Shown in pieces: positions 1 through 6,141 of a stretch of 8,237 nt of DNA. The position numbers were made by a program, and so were the translations under genes. The DNA is from Paracoccaceae bacterium (GTDB lineage: Bacteria; Pseudomonadota; Alphaproteobacteria; Rhodobacterales; Rhodobacteraceae): contig JAHELH010000099.1 in NCBI GenBank assembly GCA_024644285.1, forward strand, positions 1-8,237, read 5' to 3'. Each line of letters starts with the position of its first letter. Within the stretch, counting starts at the first letter, position 1. The notes under the pieces were generated by a model. The model saw only the letters and a program-made list of their open reading frames with translations, had not been told where the DNA came from and ran no database searches.

Positions 1-1209
1 TTCGTCAACGGTCTGGCCATCGTGATCTTCCTCGCGCAGCTCAGCCAGTTCAAGGTACCGGGCACGGCAGAGGCCTCGGGCCACGGCATGGGCGGCGGCG
101 AATGGCTGTCGGGCTGGCCCTTGGCGCTGATGCTGGGGCTGGTGGGGCTGACCATGCTGATCATCTGGCTCTTGCCCAAGGTGACGACCGCCGTGCCGGC
201 GCCGCTGGCGGGCATCTTCATCGTGGCGGTGATCGTGATCGGCTTCGGCATCAACGTGCCGCGGGTGGGCGATCTGGCCTCGATCGAGGGCGGGCTGCCG
301 GCGTTCCACGTGCCGATGGTGCCGCTGAATTTCGAGACGCTGGAAATCATCATCCCGTATGCCTTTATCCTGGCCGCCATCGGGCTGATCGAAAGCCTGC
401 TGACGCTGAACCTGGTCGGCCAGATCACCGAGAAGCGCGGCGGGGCCAGCCAGGAATGCGTGGCGCAGGGGGTGGCAAACACCGTCACCGGGTTTTTCGG
501 CGGCATGGGCGGCTGCGCGATGATCGGCCAGTCGATGATCAACGTGAAATCCGGCGGGCGGACGCGGATCGCCGGGGTCGCGGCGGCGCTGTTCCTGCTC
601 AGCTTCATCCTTTTCGCCTCGCCGCTGATCGAGCAGATCCCGCTGGCCGCCCTGGTCGGCGTGATGTTCATGGTCGTCATCGGCACCTTCGCCTGGAACA
701 CGTTCCGGATCATGCGGGTGTCGACCAAGTTCGCCACCTTCGTGACGCTGCTGGTGACGGCGGTCACGGTGATGGAGGATCTGGCGACAGCGGTGGTGGT
801 CGGCGTCGTGGTCTCGTCGCTGCAATACGCCTGGAAGAACGCGACCCGGATCAAGGCGAAGGTCGAGATGCGGGACGGGGCCAAGGTCTACCAGATCGAC
901 GGGCCGCTCTTCTTCGGCTCGGCGGCGGGGTTTTCCGACCTGTTCGATCCCAAGGGGGACCCGGACCAGGTGATCGTCGATTTCGCCGACAGCCGGGTGG
1001 CGGACCAGTCGGCCCTGAACGCCATCGAGGGTCTGGCGGCGCGCTACCACGAGGCGGGCAAAGAGCTGCACCTGCGGCACCTGTCGCGCGATTGCCGGCA
1101 GCTGCTCAGCCAGACCGGGCTGATCGTCGAGGAAAGCCCGGACGATCCCGACTACCAGATTGCGGCGGATTACGCCGTGCATACCGGGCTTTTCGCGGAC
1201 AGCCATTAG
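1..1209 (+). CDS. SulP family inorganic anion transporter with C-terminal STAS domain (5' truncated by window)
   Basis: This is the C-terminal 402 residues of a SulP/SLC26-type inner-membrane anion transporter (sulfate, bicarbonate or another small anion; substrate not readable from sequence). The open frame runs in from base 1, starting FVNGLAIVIFLAQL, a typical mid-protein SulP membrane helix, so the GTG at base 22 is internal and the true start lies outside. Further helices include about 40-60, 65-82, 117-136, 190-210, 215-232 and 245-275. A glycine-rich SulP core motif (GGMGGCAMIGQS, about 167-178) precedes the polar NVKSGGRTR segment. The cytoplasmic STAS domain spans about 296-380, with ADQSALNAIEG where anti-sigma antagonists carry their phospho-serine loop. 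The N-terminal roughly 100 residues carrying the family signature are missing. No clear terminator was seen after the TAG. It belongs to a different SulP branch from the second transporter in this window. Family assignment is confident; substrate is not. Confidence 0.93.
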   Translation, partial: FVNGLAIVIFLAQLSQFKVPGTAEASGHGMGGGEWLSGWPLALMLGLVGLTMLIIWLLPKVTTAVPAPLAGIFIVAVIVIGFGINVPRVGDLASIEGGLPAFHVPMVPLNFETLEIIIPYAFILAAIGLIESLLTLNLVGQITEKRGGASQECVAQGVANTVTGFFGGMGGCAMIGQSMINVKSGGRTRIAGVAAALFLLSFILFASPLIEQIPLAALVGVMFMVVIGTFAWNTFRIMRVSTKFATFVTLLVTAVTVMEDLATAVVVGVVVSSLQYAWKNATRIKAKVEMRDGAKVYQIDGPLFFGSAAGFSDLFDPKGDPDQVIVDFADSRVADQSALNAIEGLAARYHEAGKELHLRHLSRDCRQLLSQTGLIVEESPDDPDYQIAADYAVHTGLFADSH

Positions 1210-1294
1210 GCCGCTGCTGGACCGGCGTTTTCGGCACCCGACGTTTAACGAGGGTGGCGGATGATGTTACCATTCAATGCAGCGGCGGCCCGCC

Positions 1295-1322
1295 TTGCCG
1301 CAAGGATCGGACCTTGCCGCAA
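1295..1322. promoter_or_regulatory. Paired TTGC-N-GCAA sites in the rid leader (possible operator)
   Basis: The 11-base string CCTTGCCGCAA occurs twice, at 1293-1303 and 1312-1322, in the 142-base gap between sulP and the Rid gene. Each copy contains the dyad TTGC-C-GCAA (1295-1303 and 1314-1322), with centres 19 bases apart. Paired dyads just upstream of a start codon are typical of repressor or activator sites, but I do not recognise the cognate regulator and the match could be chance. Confidence 0.3.
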
Positions 1323-1338
1323 TCGTCGGGTATGCCAC

Positions 1339-1344
1339 GGAGGA
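1339..1344 (+). promoter_or_regulatory. Ribosome binding site that fixes the Rid start
   Basis: GGAGGA lies 7 bases before the ATG at 1352. The longer open frame beginning at 1277 has no comparable site and would add 25 residues with no counterpart in the Rid family, so this site decides the start. Confidence 0.8.
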
Positions 1345-1351
1345 CAGCCAG

Positions 1352-1765
1352 ATGAAACGGACCGCGATCAATCCGGTGACCTGGGGCGCCGCTTACGGGA
1401 TGGACCAGGGCCAAGTGACGGAGGGCGCCAAGCGGGTGCTGCGCACCTCTGGCCAGGTGGCCTTCAGGGACGACCCCGAAAGCGAGCTTGGCGTCGCCGT
1501 CACCAATCCGGGCAACCTGCGTGGCCAGATGCAGGACGCGCTGGCCAATATCGACGCCGTGCTGGACGAGGCCGGCATGGGGCGTGGAGACATCGTGCAC
1601 GCCCATTTCTTCACCACCGATATCGACGGTTTCCTTGAGAATTACGACGTCTACATGGAATGGATCGGCCCCGCCGGCATCCGCCCGCCGCAGTCGCTGC
1701 TGGGGGTTCAACGGCTGGTGCTGCCTGACCTTCTGGTCGAAATCGAGGTGACGGCTGCGCAGTGA
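1352..1765 (+). CDS. Rid (YjgF/YER057c/UK114) family protein lacking the catalytic arginine
   Basis: A 137-residue cytosolic protein of the Rid family, normally a homotrimer with ligand sites between subunits. Visible family features are the strand TSGQVAF (32-38), the NLRGQMQDALANIDAVLDEAG helix region (55-75), GDIVHAHFFTTDID (79-92) and the C-terminal strand VEIEVTA (129-135). RidA enzymes hydrolyse reactive enamine/imine intermediates such as 2-aminoacrylate, using an arginine (Arg105 in E. coli RidA, in the PARSCVEV segment). Here the aligned segment reads PPQSLLGV, so the arginine is replaced by Gln114; the acidic residue of the final EIE motif (Glu130) is kept. This places the protein outside the archetypal RidA group and probably among the arginine-less Rid subfamilies, whose functions are mostly unknown. 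Length is normal. The start is chosen by the GGAGGA site. The gene stands alone and converges on the flavin reductase gene 18 bases downstream. Confidence 0.9.
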   Translation: MKRTAINPVTWGAAYGMDQGQVTEGAKRVLRTSGQVAFRDDPESELGVAVTNPGNLRGQMQDALANIDAVLDEAGMGRGDIVHAHFFTTDIDGFLENYDVYMEWIGPAGIRPPQSLLGVQRLVLPDLLVEIEVTAAQ

Positions 1766-1783
1766 GACCCGGCTGCCTCGGCC

Positions 1784-2368
1784 TCAGTCGTCGGGCCGCT
1801 TCAGGCTGAACAGCTCGGTGACATGGGTGTAGTCGCGGTAGCCGAGGCGGGCCAGCGGTTGGTAGCGCAGGATGTCGAAGCGGCCGTCGACCAGGCAGTC
1901 GTCGCGCAGGTGGATGCCGGTGACCTCGCCGAGGATCAGGTAGTTGTCGCGGCCCTTCAGCTCGATCACCTGCGTCTCGCGGCATTCCAGGCTGGCCGGC
2001 GCGTTGCCGACGCGCGGGCAGTCGATGGTCTGGCACTGCACCTTGGGCGCGCCGGAGGCTTCGAATTCGTCGACACCGGCGTCGAAATGCGTGGTGGTGA
2101 TGTTCATCACGTCGCGCGCGGCGTATTCCACGATGTTGACGCAGAACACTCCGGTCTCGGAAATGTTGCGCACCGAGTCCTTCCAGCCGGTCGAGGCGAA
2201 CATCACCTGCGGCGGGGTGTAGGCGATGCCGTTGAAAAAGGAATAGGGCGCCAGGTTGTCGACGCCCTGCGGGCCGCGGGTCGAGATCCAGCCGATCGGG
2301 CGCGGCGTGATGATCGCGTTGAACGGGTTGTGCGGCAGGCCGTGGCCGTCCTCGGGGCGGTAGAACAT
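1784..2368 (-). CDS. Flavin reductase-like, FMN-binding family protein
   Basis: A 194-residue soluble protein of the flavin reductase-like domain family (COG1853, DIM6/NTAB type), which binds FMN in a split-barrel fold and often reduces flavin with NAD(P)H or serves a partner monooxygenase. The family pattern is clear: TPRPIGWISTRG (21-32), NLAPYSFFNGIAYTPP (38-53), KDSVRNISETGVFCVNI (63-79), and the C-terminal LARLGYRDYTHV (172-183). The length is usual for the short stand-alone form. The start is supported by AAAGGAGG (complement of 2377-2384), 8 bases from the ATG. The gene is divergent from the acetyltransferase and convergent with the Rid gene. No monooxygenase partner is present in the window, so the substrate cannot be named. 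Confidence 0.9.
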   Translation of the reverse strand: MFYRPEDGHGLPHNPFNAIITPRPIGWISTRGPQGVDNLAPYSFFNGIAYTPPQVMFASTGWKDSVRNISETGVFCVNIVEYAARDVMNITTTHFDAGVDEFEASGAPKVQCQTIDCPRVGNAPASLECRETQVIELKGRDNYLILGEVTGIHLRDDCLVDGRFDILRYQPLARLGYRDYTHVTELFSLKRPDD

Positions 2369-2511
2369 CGGGCAGGCCTCCTTTGCGCGCGGTCGCGCCG
2401 AGACCTAGCGGGGTCGACCGGTGGTTTCCAGCCCCGTCGGCCGCGTTGCCCCGCCCGCGATGCCCGTGCTAGGGCCGATGCAACAGGTGGGGCAGGCGGC
2501 GGGACAGACGG
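2369..2511. promoter_or_regulatory. Divergent promoter region between flavin protein and acetyltransferase genes
   Basis: This 143-base gap must hold the promoters of two divergent genes. On the plus strand TTGCCC (2446-2451) and GCTAGG (2468-2473) are 16 bases apart, a plausible sigma-70-like pair for the acetyltransferase. On the minus strand GCTAGG (complement of 2404-2409) could be the -10 of the flavin protein gene, though its upstream hexamer is poor. The two -10-like elements share the same six bases. These are visual matches only. Confidence 0.35.
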
Positions 2512-2988
2512 GTGGTTCGGCTCGAACACGAAACGAATGGCGACTGGTGGGAGGTCGAGGCGCTTTACGACCTGTGCTTCGCGCCGGGCCGAGAGGCGCT
2601 GTCGTCATACCGGCTGCGCGACGGCGTGGCCCCGGTGCGCGATCTGTGCCTGGTGGCGCGCGACGAGGCCGGCATCCTGGCCGCGGCGATCCGGTTCTGG
2701 CCGGTGCATGTCGGAAACTGGGACGCGCTGCTGCTGGGCCCCATCGCGGTGCATCCGACGCGGCAGGGCGAGGGGCTGGGCGCGTTGATGATCGCCGACG
2801 GCGTCGCCCGCGCCGCCGCGGCGGGGTGGCAGCGGGTCATGCTGGTCGGCGACGTGCCCTATTACGGCCGCTTCGGCTTTTTCCGCCTCGAGGGCGTCGT
2901 GATGCCGCCGCCGACCAATCCCGACCGGGTGCTGGGTCGCGGCGACTGGGCAGGAGTGACCGGCGAAGTGCGCCGCTGGGACCGCTGA
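2512..2988 (+). CDS. GNAT family N-acetyltransferase, YhbS-like
   Basis: A 158-residue acetyl-CoA-dependent N-acetyltransferase of the GNAT superfamily, closest in pattern to the YhbS group (COG3153). The N-terminal segment has LYDLCFAPGREALSSYRLR (18-36), typical of this group. The central strand LLLGPIAVHP (73-82) leads into the acetyl-CoA pyrophosphate loop RQGEGLGALM (84-93), fitting Q/R-x-x-G-x-G/A. It is followed by the VMLVGDVPYYGRFGF segment (109-123), the YhbS-type motif B region. The start is GTG at 2512; I saw no in-frame start upstream and only a weak purine-rich stretch before it, so the start is the least certain part. The substrate is unknown. It is transcribed away from the flavin protein gene and stands alone. 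Confidence 0.9.
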   Translation: MVRLEHETNGDWWEVEALYDLCFAPGREALSSYRLRDGVAPVRDLCLVARDEAGILAAAIRFWPVHVGNWDALLLGPIAVHPTRQGEGLGALMIADGVARAAAAGWQRVMLVGDVPYYGRFGFFRLEGVVMPPPTNPDRVLGRGDWAGVTGEVRRWDR

Positions 2989-3072
2989 CGGCAGTCGTCG
3001 CGCCTGCGGGGCCGGGGCGGATTGTACCCGCGGGCGGACCCTTGCCGAGTGTTCACATGTCCTTTGGTTTCA

Positions 3073-3097
3073 GGAACCTTCCGGCAGGGCGGCAGTT
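3073..3097 (+). promoter_or_regulatory. Possible ECF-type promoter for the acidic secreted protein gene
   Basis: GGAAC (3073-3077) is followed after 16 bases by AGTT (3094-3097). This is one mismatch from the GGAAC-N16/17-CGTT pattern of the alphaproteobacterial general stress sigma factor EcfG. No good sigma-70 pair was found in this 164-base gap. The match is short, and many Rhodobacteraceae lack a classical EcfG system, so this is a weak call. Confidence 0.2.
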
Positions 3098-3108
3098 GAG
3101 TTCGTGAC

Positions 3109-3127
3109 GCCGGGCGCAATGCCCGGC
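3109..3127 (+). other. Perfect hairpin in the 5' leader of the secreted protein gene
   Basis: GCCGGGC (3109-3115), a five-base loop GCAAT, then GCCCGGC (3121-3127) form a perfect 7-bp GC stem. It ends 12 bases before the AAAGGAG site at 3140. There is no T-run, so it is not an intrinsic terminator. A 5' leader hairpin like this could protect an abundant mRNA or influence translation; neither role is shown by the sequence. Confidence 0.45.
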
Positions 3128-3152
3128 CGACACGTAACGAAAGGAGACTGTT

Positions 3153-3599
3153 ATGAAAAACCTACTTCTCAGCACCGCTATCGTCCTCTCGACGGCCACC
3201 CTCGCCAGCGCCGATTCGCATGGCCAGCTTGCCATGCAGGTCGACAACGAACTGGCGACGATGAACGTCAACGTCGATATCGACTCGTTGACCGAAGCTC
3301 AGATCAAGGAGCTCTATGCCGCGCTGACTTCGTCCGAGACGGCGGACGAGAAGGGCGACGCGGTCCGCGCCGTCCTGAACGATCACAACGTGATGTTCGA
3401 GGAAGAGGCCGATGTCGACCTTGTCGTCACCGTTCCGCGCAGCCAGATCCGCGCGCAGGTGCTGAACAATTCCGAAGACCTGGGCCTGACGGAAACCCGT
3501 ATCCGCCTGCTGGACGACGAGAAGCTGGCCGCGCTGTTCCTGCTGGTCAACAGCGACGACCCGCAGATGCAGGTGAAGGCCGACGCCATCGTCAACTAA
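3153..3599 (+). CDS. Small acidic exported protein of unknown function
   Basis: I do not recognise this 148-residue protein. Residues 1-20 form a classic Sec signal peptide: a lysine near the start, a hydrophobic core LLLSTAIVLSTATL, and an ASA cleavage site before Asp21. The mature part (about 128 residues) is predicted periplasmic or secreted and is strongly acidic, with about 26 Asp/Glu against about 9 Lys/Arg, including EEEADVD (83-89). It looks mainly helical with alternating polar and hydrophobic stretches (LTEAQIKELYAAL, 46-58; LDDEKLAALFLLVN, 120-133), has no cysteine in the mature part, and shows no catalytic motif. A strong AAAGGAG site 6 bases before the ATG supports the start. A leader hairpin lies upstream and a strong terminator follows, so it is a single-gene unit, perhaps well expressed. 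It converges on ptsP. Confidence 0.85.
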   Translation: MKNLLLSTAIVLSTATLASADSHGQLAMQVDNELATMNVNVDIDSLTEAQIKELYAALTSSETADEKGDAVRAVLNDHNVMFEEEADVDLVVTVPRSQIRAQVLNNSEDLGLTETRIRLLDDEKLAALFLLVNSDDPQMQVKADAIVN

Positions 3600-3621
3600 G
3601 GCTTCTGCCGTTACGAGGGAC

Positions 3622-3649
3622 GGGCCGCCTTCGGGCGGCCCTTTCTTTT
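3622..3649 (+). terminator. Intrinsic terminator after the secreted protein gene
   Basis: GGGCCGCC (3622-3629), loop TTCG, GGCGGCCC (3634-3641) form a perfect 8-bp stem with an extra-stable UUCG tetraloop, followed by TTTCTTTT (3642-3649). The T-run lies only on the plus-strand exit side, so it terminates the secreted protein gene and not the opposing ptsP transcript. It ends 10 bases before the ptsP stop. Confidence 0.92.
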
Positions 3650-3659
3650 GCCGAATGCG

Positions 3660-5906
3660 TCAGGCCGGCTGGCTGGCCAGCCATTCCATGATCGCCGGGC
3701 GCACCGATTGCTGGCCGCTGTCCCGCGCGGTCTGGATCACCTCTTTCGCCTCGATGAGATTGACGCGCCGGATCAGGTTCTTGACCGGGCCGATCGAGGC
3801 GGGGCGCATCGACAGCGTGCGCAACCCCATCGCGGCGAAACACAGCGCCTCGATGGGACGGCCGGCATCCTCGCCGCAGAAGGACAGGTGCGTCTGCGTC
3901 TCGGCGCAGCGGCCCACGATCGACTCGATGAACGTCAGGAAGCTGACATTCAGCGTGTCGTAGCGGCGGCGCACGCGCTCGTTCTCGCGGTCGGCGGCGA
4001 AAAAGAACTGCTTCAGGTCGTTGCCGCCGATCGAGATGAAATCGGTCTCTTCGAAGAACTTACGCGGCGCGAAGGCGAGGCTCGGGGTCTCCAGCATCGC
4101 GCCGACGCTGACGCTTTCCGGCAGGGCGTGGCCCAGCGACGCCTCGCGCTGCAGTTCGCGGTCGAGATGCGCGCGGGCTTCGCGGTACTCGTCGAACTGC
4201 GCGATGAAGGGAAACATCACGGTCAGCGGCCGGCCCTTTGCGGCGCGGATCAGCGCCTGCAGTTGCATCCGCATGACGCCCGGCTTGTCGAGCCCGACGC
4301 GGATCGCGCGCCAGCCCAGCGCCGGGTTCGGCTCGTCGGTCGGCTTCATGTAGGGCAGCACCTTGTCCGATCCGATATCGAGCGTGCGGAAGGCCACCCG
4401 CTTGCCCTTGGCGGCGTCCATGACCCGGGCGTAAATCTCCACCAGCTCGCCGCGGCGCGGCATCTTGTTGCGGATCAGGAACTGCAATTCGGTGCGGAAC
4501 AGGCCGACGCCCTCGGCGCCGGAGCTTTCCAGGCTGGGCAGGTCGGCCATCAGCCCGGCATTCATGTGCAGCGCGATCACCGTGCCGCACTTGCCCTGCG
4601 CCGGCTTGTCGCGCAGCGAAACGTAGCGTTCCTGCGCCTTGGCCATCATCGCCATCTTGTCGCGGAACGCGGTCACCACGTTCTCGCCGGGGCGCAGGTG
4701 AACGATGCCCTGATCGCCGTCGACCATGATGAGGTCGCCGTTCAGCGCCTCTGTGGTGATCCGCTCGGCGTGAATGATCAGCGGGATCGCCAGGGCGCGG
4801 GCGACGATGGCGGCGTGGCTGCCGACCGAGCCCTCTTCCAGCACGATGCCGCGCAGCTTGCGGCCGTATTCGAGCAGCTCGCCCGGGCCGATATTGCGCG
4901 CCACCAGGATCGGATCCGCCGGCATCTCGGCGCCGGTGTCGCGGCCCTGGCCCGACAGGATGCGCAGCAAGCGGTTCGACAGATCGTCGAGGTCGTGCAG
5001 GCGTTCGCGCAGATAGGCGTCGGGCACGGTCTGCATGCGCGAGCGGGCGACGGATTGTTCTTTTTCGACCGCCGCCTCCGCAGACAGGCCGCGGGCGATA
5101 TCCTCTTCGATCCGCTTCATCCAGCCGCGGGAATTGGCGAACATGCGATAGGCTTCCAGCACGTCGCGCTGGTCCTTGTCGGTGGGATCGACGCGGGCCA
5201 GCATCTCGTCGACCGAGATGCGCAGACGGTCGGTGGCCTCCTGCAGGCGCTTCAGTTCCGCCACGGGGTCGTCGGCGACCATGTTGGTGACGACGACGCG
5301 CGGCTCGTGCAGCCAGACATGGCCCTCGGCGGTGCCCTCCTGGCCGACGCCGCCGCGGATCAGTTCGGGTCGCTGGTGCGGCGCGGCGAGCGCGGCGCCC
5401 TCGCCGACGAAGGCGCCCAGTTCGGCCATCTCGGCCAGCACCATCGCGACCACTTCCAGCGCGTAAATCTCGTCTTCCGAGAAGCTGCGTTTATCCTTCG
5501 ACTGGACGACCAGGACGCCCAGCGTCTCACCCAGCCGCTGGATCGGCAGGCCGAGGAACGAGGAATAGATCTCTTCGCCGGTCTCGGGCATGTAGCGAAA
5601 GCCGCGCTCGGACGGCGCGTCCTCGGTGTTGACCGGCCGTTTGGTTTTCGCCACCCGCCCGACGAGGCCCTCGCCGATGCGCAGCCGGGTCTTGTGCACC
5701 GCCTCGGGCTTGAGGCCTTCGGTGGCGCAAAGCTCCAGCGTGTCTTCGTCGCGGAACAGGTAGATCGAGCAGACCTCGGTCTCCATGCTGTCGGCGATCA
5801 GGTGCGTGATCCGGTCGAGCCGCGCCTGGCCGGCGCCCTCCTCGGCCAGCGTGTCGCGCAGGCGGCCCAGAAGGGCGCGGCTTTGGCTTTCGGTGGCGTC
5901 CGCCAT
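3660..5906 (-). CDS. ptsP: PTS-Ntr Enzyme I: phosphoenolpyruvate-protein phosphotransferase with GAF domain
   Basis: A 748-residue cytosolic enzyme that takes phosphate from PEP and passes it to the nitrogen-PTS HPr-like carrier (NPr), feeding a regulatory phosphorelay rather than sugar uptake. An N-terminal GAF domain (about 15-165) marks it as PtsP; in this family GAF can sense nitrogen status. The linker and N-terminal EI region follow (about 185-330). The phosphohistidine domain carries GSVGSHAAIVARA (359-371) with His364 as phospho-acceptor. The C-terminal PEP barrel keeps GVGLFRTEL (Arg471), FRTLDIGSDK (Arg507), AMLETP (Glu606), GGNDLKQF (Asn629, Asp630), Arg640 and SFCGEDAG with the catalytic Cys677. 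All key residues are present and the length is normal. The frame stays open to 6131, but residues upstream of MADATESQ do not resemble the family and would overlap the sulP leader, so ATG at 5906 is chosen despite a weak Shine-Dalgarno (AGGA 12 bases upstream). lysC lies upstream in the same direction beyond an intervening sulP. Confidence 0.95.
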   Translation of the reverse strand: MADATESQSRALLGRLRDTLAEEGAGQARLDRITHLIADSMETEVCSIYLFRDEDTLELCATEGLKPEAVHKTRLRIGEGLVGRVAKTKRPVNTEDAPSERGFRYMPETGEEIYSSFLGLPIQRLGETLGVLVVQSKDKRSFSEDEIYALEVVAMVLAEMAELGAFVGEGAALAAPHQRPELIRGGVGQEGTAEGHVWLHEPRVVVTNMVADDPVAELKRLQEATDRLRISVDEMLARVDPTDKDQRDVLEAYRMFANSRGWMKRIEEDIARGLSAEAAVEKEQSVARSRMQTVPDAYLRERLHDLDDLSNRLLRILSGQGRDTGAEMPADPILVARNIGPGELLEYGRKLRGIVLEEGSVGSHAAIVARALAIPLIIHAERITTEALNGDLIMVDGDQGIVHLRPGENVVTAFRDKMAMMAKAQERYVSLRDKPAQGKCGTVIALHMNAGLMADLPSLESSGAEGVGLFRTELQFLIRNKMPRRGELVEIYARVMDAAKGKRVAFRTLDIGSDKVLPYMKPTDEPNPALGWRAIRVGLDKPGVMRMQLQALIRAAKGRPLTVMFPFIAQFDEYREARAHLDRELQREASLGHALPESVSVGAMLETPSLAFAPRKFFEETDFISIGGNDLKQFFFAADRENERVRRRYDTLNVSFLTFIESIVGRCAETQTHLSFCGEDAGRPIEALCFAAMGLRTLSMRPASIGPVKNLIRRVNLIEAKEVIQTARDSGQQSVRPAIMEWLASQPA

Positions 5907-6141
5907 AATGTGGGGGCATCCTGTCGCTGCGATACGCGCCCTATAGAGCATAGGCTGACGCCGGAAGGAACGTGGTGCGCGCGATTTTCTGTTTCTTGAG
6001 GCAGCTCCGGCAACCGGGCCGCGGGCTGCGCCATTTGACGCAGGCCGCCGAAGACGCTGGCGGCGGGCGTGGCGCGGTATTATATTCAATACTCTGAATG
6101 TGACCGCGCGGCCCGCCGCGGTCCGGAACATGGGGCAGGCG
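5907..6141. promoter_or_regulatory. Divergent control region between ptsP and sulP
   Basis: This 235-base region separates the chosen starts of ptsP (-) and sulP (+). On the minus side CTATGCTCTATAG (complement of 5941-5953) contains a -10-like TATGCT close to ptsP, without a convincing -35. On the plus side an AT-rich island, TATTATATT (6078-6086), is the best -10 candidate for sulP, also without a clear -35. The island runs into the ATTC-N8-GAAT palindrome listed separately. No small gene or RNA was recognised here. Confidence 0.4.
6084..6099. promoter_or_regulatory. ATTC-N8-GAAT palindrome, candidate SqrR/BigR-type operator
   Basis: ATTC (6084-6087), eight bases, GAAT (6096-6099); the dyad extends to ATTCA-N6-TGAAT. 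It overlaps the end of the only AT-rich -10-like stretch before the sulP gene, a good position for repression. From memory, ATTC-N8-GAAT is the site described for SqrR, the sulfide/persulfide-responsive ArsR-family repressor of Rhodobacter capsulatus, related to BigR. The regulator gene is not in this window, so the link is inference. Confidence 0.45.

Noticed and set aside
1277..1351. A 25-residue N-terminal extension of the Rid protein
   Set aside because: GGAGGA before ATG 1352 and the normal family length favour the shorter protein.
102..1355. A 417-codon plus-strand open frame overlapping the first sulP
   Set aside because: It is a frame shadow: Arg/Gly/Ala-rich with no domain, while the overlapping frame encodes a clear SulP-STAS protein.
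1261..1638. ATG at 1261 with GAGGG 6 bases upstream, a possible small leader gene before rid
   Set aside because: The frame continues far into the Rid gene in another frame and becomes Arg/Gly-rich. No short conserved peptide is evident, and the Rid gene has its own better site at 1339.
1766..1783. Possible shared terminator between the convergent Rid and flavin protein genes
   Set aside because: The 18-base gap has no stem longer than a few bases and no T-run.
1823..2788. A 321-codon plus-strand open frame across the flavin reductase and acetyltransferase genes
   Set aside because: It crosses two real genes in the wrong frames and its translation has no family character.
3648..5999. A 783-codon open frame on the plus strand covering nearly all of ptsP
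   Set aside because: It is exactly antisense to a well-conserved enzyme with all active-site residues. Its translation is low-complexity (rich in Arg, Gly, Ala, Gln, His, Asp), as expected from GC-rich codon bias read backwards, and it has no ribosome binding site or recognisable domain.
6035..6040. TTGACG as a sigma-70 -35 for sulP
   Set aside because: No -10-like hexamer lies 16-18 bases downstream; the TATTAT at 6078 is 37 bases away.
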